DNA of 64,000 nt, from contig QEYB01001666.1 of assembly GCA_017562135.1 (NCBI GenBank), forward strand, positions 124,001 to 188,000, given 5' to 3'. The notes below the pieces were generated by a model. That model saw nothing but the letters and a program-made list of their open reading frames with translations, made no database searches and was not told where the DNA came from. Source of the DNA: Dipylidium caninum (taxonomy: Eukaryota > Platyhelminthes > Cestoda > Cyclophyllidea > Dipylidiidae). Positions 40,007 through 52,900 of the stretch are shown piece by piece; the stretch's first letter is position 1; each line of letters begins with the position of its first letter. The position numbers and the translations under genes were made by a program.

Positions 40007-43000
40007 ATGACTAAGTCAACGGAACTGAACAACGCTCAACCAGCTTTGGGCTACAAGCGTGATACAAAATTAAGGTTTTTTACTTGAATTCATCTGATAA
40101 TCCAGTTCAGGATATTCGTCAACAGAAGCCTTCGCCTTGATTCAGTTAGATTCTTTGGTTTTGATATGGACTATACTCTTGCTCGTAAGTTCCTTTATTG
40201 TTGACTTATCCGAAAAGAGTACAAATCGCCATACTATGAGGAACTAGCTTTCACGATTTTGCGTGACCGTCTAGTTGAAATCGGATATCCTCAAGAACTT
40301 GCTTCTTTTAATTACGAGCCCTCTTTTCCAATTCGGTAATTCTCTTGTCATTAACCTTCTACATCGACATCTTTACTCATCTTTTTTTACATGAGACTGT
40401 GTATACTAAATTCATTTGGTAATTGAAATACAACCTTTTATTCTATTTTAGTGGTCTTTGGTTCGATACACTCTATGGGACCCTATTGAAACTGGACCAG
40501 TTTGGAAACGTTCTAATTTGTCTTCGAGGCTTCAACGTTATCGCGCTGTAATGTCACATATCTTCCCAACTTTATTCGTATGTTATCATAGCAATGAGAT
40601 CCTCAAAATGTATCCGAACAAATTTGTGAAATATGACGAATCCAGGATTATCATAATGAACACACTTTTTGACCTACCAAGTTAGTGAAGTCTATCTATT
40701 ATCGTTTTTCTTATCATTTATGTTCATAATTGCTGTCTTTTTAGAAATCTATCTACTCTCATGTGTCATCCACATGTTCCATGATGATTCCAAGTACACT
40801 AAGTTAGATCATGGAGTAAAGCTGGCCTCCATTTATATGTCCTATCACTCTATTTACGATGACGTGGATGCAGTAGTCAATTGGATGCATGAAGTAAGAA
40901 TTGCCGATATAAGACAACATTGAAGGTTATCGTTTTGATAACTGAGATGCGGGCATGGATACTCGCACGGTTTTTCTCGTGTTGTTTCTATTTACACCTC
41001 ATCCTTCCCATTATTGTTTCTTTTTGCCTTTTTGCCTTTTTGTGTGATGCTGTCGTTTTGTTTGGGCTGAAGATTGATTTGACCGTGGAGGTCATATTAC
41101 TAGAAGGTTGTGTATTTGTAACCATATCTTTGTGACTATGGCATGGGATATACCCCGAAATTGTCAAATCAGTTGATGTAAGGAAGTTTACTTATACACG
41201 TTCGCGTCACGCATTCCGTAATCTAGAGTTCCTTTACATTTTACTCTGTTTCCTAATACCACCTATGTAACATGTAGGAAAGATATACATTCGAAAGAGT
41301 TTTATCAGGGGTAATCGGTTCGACACCATTAAAAGGGAGGTTACAAACAACATAGGTTTCACTAACTTTCGACATAATCCCCTAATGTCTTTGTGTCATG
41401 CCAAATTACACACATCTAGTGACCTAGACACATGTCATTAACGGTGACAGAAGTGAAAGTAGTTTCAGATGTGTATTTCCCGCGAGGTAAACAGTTTGAG
41501 TGATGTGTCATTGGCTCACTAACCAAACCAAACTATTTGTCAACGCTTTAAGGTATACCACCTTGGAAACAACGAAGAAAACGCTCTGCATATCTGTACT
41601 TAAAGCCAAACTAACGGAGCTATTTTGTTTATTCTGAGGTGTCAGAAAAGTTTACTAGCGATTTCACAGAATCGAGAACTTTAAGCCAAATCTTGTAGCG
41701 CCTCACAGTGAATGCGTAGGAGGAGAAAAAAATCCGATCTATCGTCTAGTATTTAACTTTGAGTAACATTTCTCCGATCCTCCAGGAACTTTTATTTTCG
41801 TTTCTGATGAGTTCCATATTTCGTTCGTTGCCTTAGTAAATCTTCGAGGATGCGAAGATTCAGAGGGTACACACATTCAGCGTTTGAGCCATGCTTATTG
41901 TTTGATTTATGAATTAGTAGCTAAACCGAGTAAATAGTGGCTTATATGCATGGTAAATAACTTTACGTTCATGATTAAGTTACCACCGTCCTTAGTATGT
42001 CGAGATCATAATATTCCTCATAAATCTAATTTCCACATAAATTTCTCATAGTCATAGCAAAAGTTGTAGTTGATGTACCTAATTTTTCTTCATAAATCAT
42101 ACGTTGTTTGATGGAAGTTGAAGTGAGGACCAAAACGAGGATAGTAAACAAATAATCGTCAGTGTCCTTGTGACAATAATGAGGCAAAGGAAATGTGTGT
42201 TTTATTACCTAAACCATGCGGTATTCTCGTGGAAGAGTCTCACTTCTTCAGCGTTCACTGATATTTCTGTCATCCCCTACCATCATAGTAAATAGACCAC
42301 CTTTCCGAATGCCTTTAGTTTTGATTCGGTCTACTTGGTTGTCACTCTAGTTTTATACGCAGTAACACTTGACATATCACGAAAATATTAATTTCAAACG
42401 CAGTCAAATGCCTCAGCATTTAAGAGTTTTTTCCCTCTATGGCCCATGGCTCATACTTCGGGTGATGTTTATTCATTTCATCTGCCATTAAATTTGTTCT
42501 CTCTCGGTTATTAGAGATTTGGTCACTTTTAATTCAGTTAATTCTTGTGAAAAAAAAACGCCCAATATAACGATTTGGCAAAGGCCACAGGAACCAATTT
42601 TTTTGTACACTCTCGTCGGCAATTAAAATTCATGACAATCTCTTGATGCACATTTTTTTTATTGAAAAATGGCTTTTTTGCGCTCTTATTCGCTCGGATG
42701 CACGTGAATCAGACAAGGGCTACGAATAGACAATTGAGAATTCCTTCTCTCTTCAGGGGGAATTGAAGAAGAGGACAATGGAGAACTTGGATAAGTACGT
42801 GGAGAAGAATCGAGATTTACCTCTCCTTCTGGACAGGTGAGTATAGGTCCTACATGATTTTATCCAAATATCCATTGGAGGGGCTGCTGGAACTGCGTCA
42901 ATTTACTAGATTGGCAGTTCTGCACTGCCAAACGAGGCAGTTTGCTCTCTCCCCTCGCCCCCCTCCCCCTCCCCCTCCAGTAGATGAAAGCAGGACAATT

Positions 43001-46000
43001 GGCAATAGAAAGGATGTTCCATCTAACAAGACTGATTTCTAACCCCCTCTCGCCTGTTCTCTCTTTCCAGGCTACGCAGCAGAGGTGGAAAAGTGTTTCT
43101 ACTTACCAAATAGTGACTTCGCGTACTCGCAGGTGCGTTGACAGACGAGATGTTTCCAATTTCTAGTTGAATGACAAAGCCTTTTCACCACTCGTCGGCC
43201 CTACCCAACACTAAAGCAGAGTAGAGAGTTTTCCTCATTTACTTACTAGACGCAGGACACTAAGAATATTAATATATGGTAGTGCGTCACGCAATGATAT
43301 TCTTTTCGAAGTTTGAATTTGTTAACTGAAAGACATTCTACTTTGATTCCTTAGGCAGTGATGAAGTATCTCCTTGAGGAGCCATGCGAGGCGGTAAATT
43401 GGATTGTTCTTGTTGAAGGAAGAAGACTGATTAGACGTCCGATTTACCTTTGTTTCCGTATTAGCAGGGTGAAGCTCGTCCATGGACATCTTACTTCGAC
43501 TTCATTCTCACCGACGCCCGAAAGCCTCTCTTCTTCGATCAGGGCACAATTCTCAGAGCTGTGGATGAGGTATTTTTTGCACATTCTTATTGTTGTTTCG
43601 TTGCTTTTTCCAATATTGCATTCATGGCCCGAGGTTTGCTTGTATTCCATTTCATGGAGACGATAGCACCTTTGATTTATTTTTATTATCTGAGTGAGTG
43701 AGCAGTGAAGCCGGTAAAAATGCCATGTCATGTATTTTTCACTGTTTAAGATGAGCGTCATGATAAATCGGTATTATTTGGAAACCACGTAGTAGGTCCT
43801 GACCATTCCTATCTCGCCCGCATCAAGGTTCTGTGCTCCCCCAAGTCTCGTTTTTTTTCTCTCCTTGCTTCAACACCTTTCCACCCACCAATTTAATGCC
43901 CTTTCGACCCGCTGCAGTAGGAGAAGAACTCCTTACTTTTTTGCCTTTGTAAAATACTATTTTCAGACCCCCGGGGCAATAGTAGCGGATGTTGCTATCT
44001 AGAGCGCCTGTTAGCCAACTTACGCATGTTTACTCGATTAAATTTATTCAGGTTTTTACATTTCGTCCAGTCATTCCGACATTGATGAAAAATGAATTCA
44101 CTGGTTTAGGTCGGCGTTCATTTTCTACTTTAACTGATTGAAAAATAGTTTCTGTATCATTTAGGAAACAGGGCGTCTCTCGATTGGCCATCACATTGGA
44201 CCCTTACAATCGGGAAAAATATACTCTGGAGGTAGGCATATTTCTTCCACGCCCTCCCTTCCCCCCATTTTTCTATTGCTTTGAATCAACTGCCCTTTTA
44301 ATAGGATCGAGTTCCACTTTTTTGTCTTATTTGGCTTTTCGCAAATTATTTAATTCCCCTTGTCATATGCTGGGCGTCTAAGGCGCATCGTATTACTCAA
44401 ACGTCATCAGTAGTGCAAAGCCTCGTCGGATTTTGCCGGAAATTTTTTTTAATATTAGAAAGCTTATTTCAAAATCTACAACTCTAGTTCTCATTTTGAG
44501 TTCAATTTTCCTCAATTGCTGAAATATTAGTCAAGTGGATACACCTAACATTGAAATTTGTACAAGGTTGGGATTCTGCTTCGGTGCTCATTACGGCAAC
44601 CAGCGCCGCCTAACTCTCATATGGTCGTGCCCAACTTTTGGTTGACTTTGCATTTATCCCCTTTTACGTTTTATGTCTGGGACCTCACTGTTAGGGGGTG
44701 TTTTTATGTCTCATAATCATAGCGGTTAATTTTTCCCCCGTAAGGGTCATGCGAGGTGTTTACTCAGTTAATCGGTGCCCGAGGGCGGGATGTCCTTTAC
44801 ACTGGGGATCACATCTTCGGCGATATTCTGCGATCCAAGAAAAAGGTCGGTTGGCGCACCTTCCTAGTCATTCCAGAATTGACCAACGAGATATACGTTT
44901 GGAAAAAGAAGAAGGAGCTCTTCGATCGTCTCCAGTACCTTGATAACAAACTGGCTGACACCTACAAGTGGGTTTTTTATTTTTTATCATCGTTGAAATT
45001 GACTGCGGACACTATGGGAATCGATTTAAACAACTAGTAAAGTTTTTTATTCTCTTTTCACACCTAAACGTTTACCCTCTCTTCAGAGACATGAACATTG
45101 AGACTCGGGAGCAGCCAGATGTTGATAATCTGCGGAGGGAGATTCAAGCAAGTTTTAACCCGTCAGAATATCAGACTCAATTTCCTGCTGGGTTTATAAT
45201 TCCTCTCTTCCTTTTCAGGCAGTTGCGCAAGAGATGGAACGTTCCTACGGTCTACTGGGTAGCATTTTCCGAAGTGGTAGGTACACTTTCATTAGAGACT
45301 AAATGAGTTTTACTTTTGATTTTTGTACAAACTTGTGGATAGGCAGTTACTTAGCCACGTTCTTAGTCTTGATTGTACTTTGGTTCATCAGAAAACGCAA
45401 GGATGTGTCTCTGGAACTTATATCTCTGTTCCTAAAGGTTTTTTTGGAATTACCAAGAATTAGCCTTGGTCGTCCAAAGTGACCTTAAAATTACTAGTTA
45501 CACGAGTGGAAAACCAGCAACGTAGGCCTTAGACACCCTCATAGGTGCAGTGTGCGATGACGACGTCTCTTAATGCACTTTTTTAATTCTCGGGAAAAGC
45601 CTCTACGGAATATCACCATCTCCAGCGGAGATTTTATGAAGTGATAGCCATAGATGGCGTCCGTATTCGTGTGTTGGGACAAGGAAGGCATCGTCTGGCT
45701 AGATTTGTCGATGTTAGAGGCAATAAACGCTTCCAATTTTCTCCTGTTTCTTAAAAATTCTTGAGGCGCGGTTTAATATAACACTTGCGCCCAACCATGG
45801 CAACAGAAACTTGGGAATGCCTTCGTAGAGGCACTTTGGGAATTGAGAGGTGGTGGGCCATTCCGGTCCATTCTGCGGTCACTTTGCGTCTCCGACTTCA
45901 CTCAATGTGTTTAGCACTCGTTTAAAAGGTGATATCACACTTTTTTCTGTCAAATGCATAATTTGATCTTCGTGACTGTAGCCATATCAGCGTTTTTCTG

Positions 46001-48901
46001 CAAATTTTGTACTGCCTGAATTCCTTCCTAATTCCCCTATATTACAAGTCTTCAGAGGAAATAGTAAAAGCGAGGCTCCGTGGTGTTTACCTCGAGTTTG
46101 AGTCATTGTAAAACAAGAAGCGAAACTGATGCAGGGAAGCTGTCCAAGTAAGATATGGAATATAAAAAGAGTATAGGATAAAGACACATGAGTGAAGTAT
46201 TCCCTACTCTGACTTAAGTAATACTAAATCAGAACCTTCTATGGAATACTGGCGTGATTTTTTCAGATCTAAAAGGATTGGTGAGCACCAAGAATGGTCG
46301 AGACTTGGGAATGTTGTGTCCGATGAAGGGAAACTCCTTGTTCCGCATCATTTTTATACAATTTAAGTTTTGTAAGTTGAGTGGGCATACTTGCATTGGA
46401 TCCTAACTTTATAGAGAATTCTTATGAATTGACAATATTCAACATGTCAGTAGTGTCGGCAGTTTCCGCCGTTTGGATTGTGTTTTCCTTGCACTCTATG
46501 CTCTGCGGTGTCATTTTGAGTCGTAAACGAACCGGATGGAGGTGAACGCCTTCATTGTTTTTGCTGTCACCGTGGCTGTGTCGACGGAATGTGGCCTGAG
46601 CTGCCGGTAGACGATGGAGCGAAGTACTACTAAACACCTTTGACTATACTTCCACGTCTACTTAGAGTCAAATTCCTTAAGGTTGTCAATTTCTGAATTT
46701 TATGTTACTCATTTGTCCACAGGAGGGGATGCCAAACGTGGTCTAGTTTCGATTCTTTCGCATCTTCCCTCCATGTAGGCTCCCGGCACACCTTTTTCTC
46801 ATCTCAGGCAATGCGCTACGCGGACATCTACTCTTTCAGTTGCTTCAATCTCCTCCACTATCCACTCTGCTACATGTTCCGAGCGCCCACCATGCTCATG
46901 CCGCACGAGTCCACCGTTCCGCACTCGGAGTCGCCCATAGGCTCCTTTGCCGACCTTGAGGAGACTCCGTGTGGAATTCGCAGACGATCTTACGCAAGTG
47001 TGTTATCCTCCTGCCTTTATTAACCATGTTTACTTCCTGTTTTATATTGCAATGACACTTGTACACTTTATTTTCAAGTGTATGCCAAACTGTGTGACAC
47101 CAGGTAATATTTTCTAAAGTCATCACACGATTTTCCTCAATATCGCCTTGAAATTTTGTGATTTTGCTTATGAAATGCATCCCCCCTCCAACGCTTGTCT
47201 CATGGTAAATCTACAATTATGAGGATTGTGGAGTAGAAGTGAACAGAAGATTTATTCGCCGTCACCGTGAAGTTTCTCGTCATCAACATCGCAAATTGCT
47301 TTCATCCAGCAGAATGCTTTCACTGATATCTGCCATCCGCTTTCTGTTTGACGCTTTTAGGTTGCCTCAGGCGGGTCTTACTTTCAAAAAAAATTGCGAA
47401 GTCTAATTAAGTTAACTGCCTTTCCTACATTTTTTTGAATTGGCTTCCAATTATACTTTTGCATTATAATTCTCCATTCAACCAGTTGACTTAAAAATAT
47501 GCTTTCTATGTTTCATGCGACAGACGTCTGCACCGTTACCTCGCCATAACCGAATCTTGTGGTTTTTTTGTGGACGAAAATAGCTTTCTTAATGCCCCTA
47601 ATTTGGTATCGCGGACATGCGGTGAAGTCTGCGAATACTTAGTCTTGTCCACATCTTCGGATTTTTTCGCCGTTTAAGAAGAGTTTTCCTGAAAGCTTCA
47701 TCCCTTACCACATTTCGCTATAGTCGAAAAGTAATGCAAGTTCCAAAGTTTAAAATGCTTGCCAAAAGAGTCCTTTAGTGTGGTGCTTCATGCAATCCAC
47801 TTCGACATAAAGGCGATGCTTGACGAAATACGGCTAAATCTAAACCCATCTACGTTTTTGTAATGCGCGACGGTTTGTCAGAAGGTTTTTTTTCTGTCAT
47901 CAGCTCGCTTTTTCCCCACAAAACGTGAGAAGTTTCCCAAAGTAGGTGTAATGCGGCTCGGGGTCGCGTTTGCTTACGGGTGGTTGAACTGGCACATCAT
48001 TTAATTTTCTTTCCTCTTTCTGTATTTCGATACAACCGGTTAATCGTGATCTTCCCTCTAATCCTCCACTTTTAACAGGTACTATGATCCCCCAAGGTTA
48101 GTTTGGAATGTTCTCCGATTCCCGGTTCTTTCCAGAGGTGTTTCCTTTTTGTCTCGTGTACCTTTTTACAAGGTAGTGAAATAAGTCCTTGTAATCGCTC
48201 CACTTTCACCTGCTTAAACATGCCCCAAAAAGTGTACACTTACTTGTATCTGTGTTAACGCTTTAAGTGTTATCATTCTTTTATTTGTTAAAATTTGTCT
48301 CTTCCTCATTCATTTTGCTGCTTGTTCTCGTGATAAAATCTGAGTTTATGTCTATTCTCTCACCTTTTCATATTTTTGTCGTTTTGGTAGTGTAAGTCAT
48401 GTTTCTTTCGATTCAGTGTAAATAGGTCGCCAGTGTTAAAACCTCATGTTGTGGGTGATTGAGACGTGAGACGTAGGCTGGGGGGGAGGGGGGGAAGGCG
48501 GAGTACGGCTGTCAATCCCTGCCGCTCTTAATGCCACCTCGTTCCACATTCCGCCAAGTTGGCATTTCCCCTTCTCTCTTTCCCCCTTCCCTAATAAACC
48601 ACGGAATAATGTGTGATCTTCAGTGTTAGATTGTCTTTCTATCTACTGTGCTTAGAACTTCACGACGCATCTGCGCTTTCCATAATATTATGCTACACCT
48701 TCTTCCTTTGCATCTCTGGAGGACTTAGCGAGCCATTAGATGACACTTCTTCCCTTGGCTTCCTGTCTAGTCCCACCAACGAGTCCTGCCTTCGTTCCGC
48801 CCGAGATCTCGTTGATGTCCAAAGGAATCATCAACAGCAATCTTGTGAAGGAGGAAAAGGAGGATGGTGAACCGCTAGTCGATACTGCCGAGGTGGAATA
48901 G
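40007..48901 (+). CDS. NT5C2: Cytosolic purine 5'-nucleotidase II (one-base frameshift in exon 8)
   Basis: This is a HAD-superfamily enzyme that dephosphorylates IMP and GMP and can transfer phosphate to nucleosides in the cytosol. Exons: 40007-40074, 40111-40184, 40218-40335, 40452-40547, 40592-40680, 40745-40893, 42757-42836, 43071-43132, 43355-43393, 43468-43569, 44165-44231, 44745-44967, 45087-45147, 45219-45276, 46779-46997, 48771-48901. Motif I DMDYT is at residues 41-45. Motif III Lys is in TDARKPLFF. Motif IV reads [10 protein letters not shown], and MRYADIYSF and MPHESTVPH follow. With one base removed the protein would be 544 aa, close to the family's about 560, with an acidic tail. 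In exon 8 the expected motif II FLLTNSD is broken: an extra A in the run at 43108-43110 gives LLTK followed by a stop, while the downstream phase fits only if that base is absent. Introns of 36, 33 and 44 nt occur near the start, and intron 45148-45218 has GC-AG ends. The last join (46997 to 48771) is the least certain. Confidence 0.9.
40894..42756 (+). other. Large NT5C2 intron, no gene recognised
   Basis: This 1.86 kb intron with GT-AG ends separates exons 6 and 7. It is A/T-rich and contains no exon, transposon protein fragment or repeat that I can name. NT5C2 introns 45277-46778 and 46998-48770 are likewise empty apart from G-rich and T-rich simple sequence near 48480-48500. Confidence 0.5.
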
Positions 48902-49693
48902 TTGACAAGTGAGTTGTGATGTTGCTTTTTTTTTCTCACTTGGCAACTCGCCTACAGCCGTCATCTTCACTACTTTTAGTCGTAGGAGACAAAGAACGGT
49001 GTCTGTTTTACAGATTTAGTAAACAGTCAGACATCTCTGCTACGTGGTGGGTAGAAAACTTACAATGCAACGGTAGTGGAGCTTGTCTGAGTTTCTAATG
49101 TTTACGTCCTTAAATGACCCACCTAGGGGTAGACTTTGTATTTATAATTATAAGATTTTCTATCTTGAAAATCTTCAATTATGCTTCATATTCGAGTATT
49201 AAAAACATGTCCTCTCCCGCCATCGTCTTTATCCGGCCAGTTTTTTCCACCTGAGTTGGAGTTATTTTACAGAATTTACTGGTTTATATTCCCATGTAAA
49301 ATCGATGAGCATCATTCTTGGCTTATCTGCAGTCGTTTTGGCTGTCTGTTATCTTCATCCGCGGAGGCTCGAAGACCTCGGATTGTTTGAATAATCCTCC
49401 TGTGTTTAATTTTGAAATGACAATCTTAATCCATCGCTATAACCGCCGCGAGGTGCCAGATCAGTTAAGTTTTGTACTACATTTTTGGAGTTAGTAAGTG
49501 ATTTTATACGAAGGAATATTTTATTTTTCCTGGTTCCATCTCCGCTAACAAATAGTGTTTGTGGTCTCTGTGCTACAAAACAGTGTCTCCTTTTTTTATG
49601 TGAAATGGTTCATCGGCCAAAAAAACCTTCTCTAAAATCATGTCAATGAACAGCTAAACACATAGCGGATTGGTGAACGTACACAAACATAAC

Positions 49694-49723
49694 AGGAGAG
49701 AGAGAGAGAGAGAGAGAGAGGAG
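49694..49723 (+). repeat. (GA)n microsatellite
   Basis: An uninterrupted GA dinucleotide run of about 14 units lies between NT5C2 and the POU gene. It could be length-polymorphic. Confidence 0.9.
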
Positions 49724-49960
49724 CAACAACAACTTCTTTTTAAGACAGAGCTCCTTGTCCCCTGATTTATACTAAGACTATGCTTTATGGGGGGTGTTTT
49801 GAGAGATTTATTACTGCTCAATGAAGACCCTCTTTCTGAATTTAGTTGCCGATGCAGTGCTTAGGAGTGCGTAGCACCTCTGTGAGCGTTCCATCATGTC
49901 CATCTCTACAGCCTTGTCACCACCACCGAATCTCCACACTCGGATCCCCTAATTTAAATA

Positions 49961-49990
49961 CTCTGTGTGCATGTGTGTGTGTGTGTGTCT
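49961..49990 (+). repeat. (TG)n microsatellite, imperfect
   Basis: TG repeats of about 14 units carry one interruption. Similar short CA/TG runs occur in talin introns near 8450-8485, 20565-20580, 27340-27366 and 27968-27983. Confidence 0.85.
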
Positions 49991-52900
49991 GTACGTGTTA
50001 AAGAATCAGCCAATTTTCCCGACACTTCCCTGTTGGATGAGCCATTTGGCGCTGCTACATTTCGCATATCCTCTTATATGATTTTTTTTTCCGTTCGCCT
50101 TCCAACTCGGATATGACGATTTGTGCTGCAGTTGTACTGCTTTGTTACGATTTGATTAAATGTTACTCCGAAGTAACTCAATTTTTTGCATGGGAGGCTC
50201 AAAAGGAGACGCCTTAAGGTGGTGTCCACTTTTCGTCCGCCATTTACTTAGCGTGTCTTTGATAAATGAGTTGGCCATTACATCCGTTCAAGCAATAAGG
50301 GGAAATGGTGTTGCAGTAGGGTGGGAGGATAATTAGCGGCCTAATTCACGTGTTGCGAAAGCACTGGAAAAGTTACCGACGCACGAACTTGTTGCCGCAT
50401 TGACCACTTCCTGCATACTTAAAGTTGGGAAATTTCAGCTAAAAATTTGACTATGCGTGAGCAGTTAGTGCTGTCTGCGTAGAGCGTCTATTTGACCTGT
50501 GGCGATCAAACATTTCTAGACAGCAGCTGAACCGCTGTTGGCCAATGTGCGTACGACACCATGTCTAAATTAGAGTGGTCCTGTCCTGGACAGACGGTTT
50601 TTTGGAATGGCTGAGACATTCCAACGCCCATGTTCTAGCAACTGCCATAATTGTGCTATAATTGACACCTCAAAGTCTGCTGGTTGCTTTTTAAATGCGA
50701 CTACAAAGTACGCAGTGTCCGTCTCTGACGTTAGTGTTGGCGGCCACGAACATCTCGACTCAGTGTCGGGCTGCACTCAATCCATCTTTTTTTCAGCCTA
50801 AAGTAGATAAATTAGCTTGACTAATCGGTCCCGCTTGGCTCTCCTCCGGCCCAGCGGCCCAATGGGATTCGGTGGGACTGCATAAAACCCCCCGATCGCC
50901 TATGTTAGTGACCCTTATCACAAAGCCTCGCAAATTGAGCTGCGAGAAGGCTACGTCTTTTGCGGGGCTCGCCCAAGGCGGATTTCTAAAACTAGGTTAA
51001 TTTAAGTCTGAAGGTCACTTCGATGGCTGCTTGGGCCGGTCTGCAATTGACAACTAAGCCAACAAGGCAGATGGGAATGCTGTGAATAAGATCATTTTAG
51101 GTATTTGTGGGAATTGGTAGAGTAAATGTCTCAACTGCCGTTTATCAGTGACTGGGGAAGGTAAGGGAAGCCCCTTGGGAGTGCTGAGTATCAATAAAGG
51201 GAGACAATCTATAAATACTTGAGAATTATGGGATTTGGAGATGGTAAATAAAGTTTGTGGGAAACTGTGCCGAGGACGTGGGAGTTCGCATTTCGCGGAA
51301 CTCATTAGCGGTTTTGGGATCAAACGTCTTACCACTTCTGTGGAGTCTCTGCTTTCGAGACGTCTGGAGGCAAAACGGAAGCGGGCACTTAATTGCACCA
51401 TTTCTTCTCTTCTCAGTGTGACCAACTGATTGAATCTCTCTGTGACTTTTTGTCAAATGCTTTCGCTATCATCCTCGATGATTGCGATTTTCCTCTTCTG
51501 AACTAAGTTGACCAACTCGAGAGCATTTGGGTTTTGTTCCCCTCTTACCCTTTTCCTGGCAATAGGGAGGTCGTGAAAAGTCTTATCTCTGCGATATTAG
51601 TATGAACATTTGTTAAACCTTCAGCCAACGAGCTCATCATCTCGGTCTACTAAGCTGTTTGAGCCGCCTTACATTAAAAGAGAATGTCAAAGAAGAAGTT
51701 TAAATCACAAATTGGATGGCATTCGCCCTATCCATATTCGTTCCACGGAAACACATACATAATAAGTACAAATTTCTCTGTGTACTTTCTTAATGCTTTC
51801 GATGGCGATTTGTCCACCATTATCTTAACGCATTTTTGCTGCTGTACCTCCGTTTGGGTCAAAAGGTGCCGAATATTTAACCAACCAAAACGAGCAGTTC
51901 GATCCCGCTAAGGACATTCAGGTTAAAACACTTGGTCTAGCTAAAGTCCGTGTGTTCTAGTGAATTTCGCAGTGGAGTGAGGAAAATTGGTGGTTCTCTC
52001 GAAGTCAACGTGTACTTCAATTCCGCATGCCCTATTCGCCCAAAAAAATTCCAAAAAAAATGAAATTTCATGTAAAGGCAATTCTTCACAGTCCACACTT
52101 TTGGCTGTCGACCCAAAAGACGTCAGTCGCCATACATCAAAGGCCAAGTCGGCACGAATTTGTCACATGTAGTGAAAGCTGTAATCACAAGCGTTACCAA
52201 GAGTGCAAACAGGTCCCAACTTCCTACTAGAATGTGTTAAATCTAACTTACTAAATAAAATATGCTGTGGGTGGCGGTGAATTGGAGCCTGATGGCTTCC
52301 TTTTTGAAACAGTAAATCAACTTATTAGCATATGGTAATTGGAGTGAATGCTAATTTTTGCAAAAGCATTCAATTTCCCTCCTGAGCGATATAGTCAAGT
52401 TGTGAGGAAGAGGACAGGTTGCTAGACTGCTATTAAATGCTTTCCGGAACGGTGCCAAATAGTACCCAGACATGGTAATTCCAGGGGAGACTTGTACCCG
52501 GTTTCAAGTTACCTTTACGCAGTCAAGACGGTCCACGTTCTAGTTGGCGGATCGGTAAAGTACGTGCCGCAGTAGGTGTAAAAATAGCACAAAGAATGAC
52601 CACGTTCCCCAGTCCTGGTAAGATCCACTGACTTTCCAAGGTAGGTTTTGCTTAAATCTTTAGTGGAGGGAATTAGCGAGGCGAGGGAGCTTAAGTTTCA
52701 ACATTTCGTTCGAGTTTCTCTCCCATTACTAATCTACGCTGCCACCATACAGATGAGGAGGCGAAAGAATGAACATACACTAGTAAATACTTCTAGGAGA
52801 TTCCTAAGTGCATTGATGCGCAAAAGCAGTAGCAAGGGGAAGTGGTTGCCATACGTCAAAAACGTGGCCTTTTCCGGAAAATCGTTGTTCGTATAGGCCG

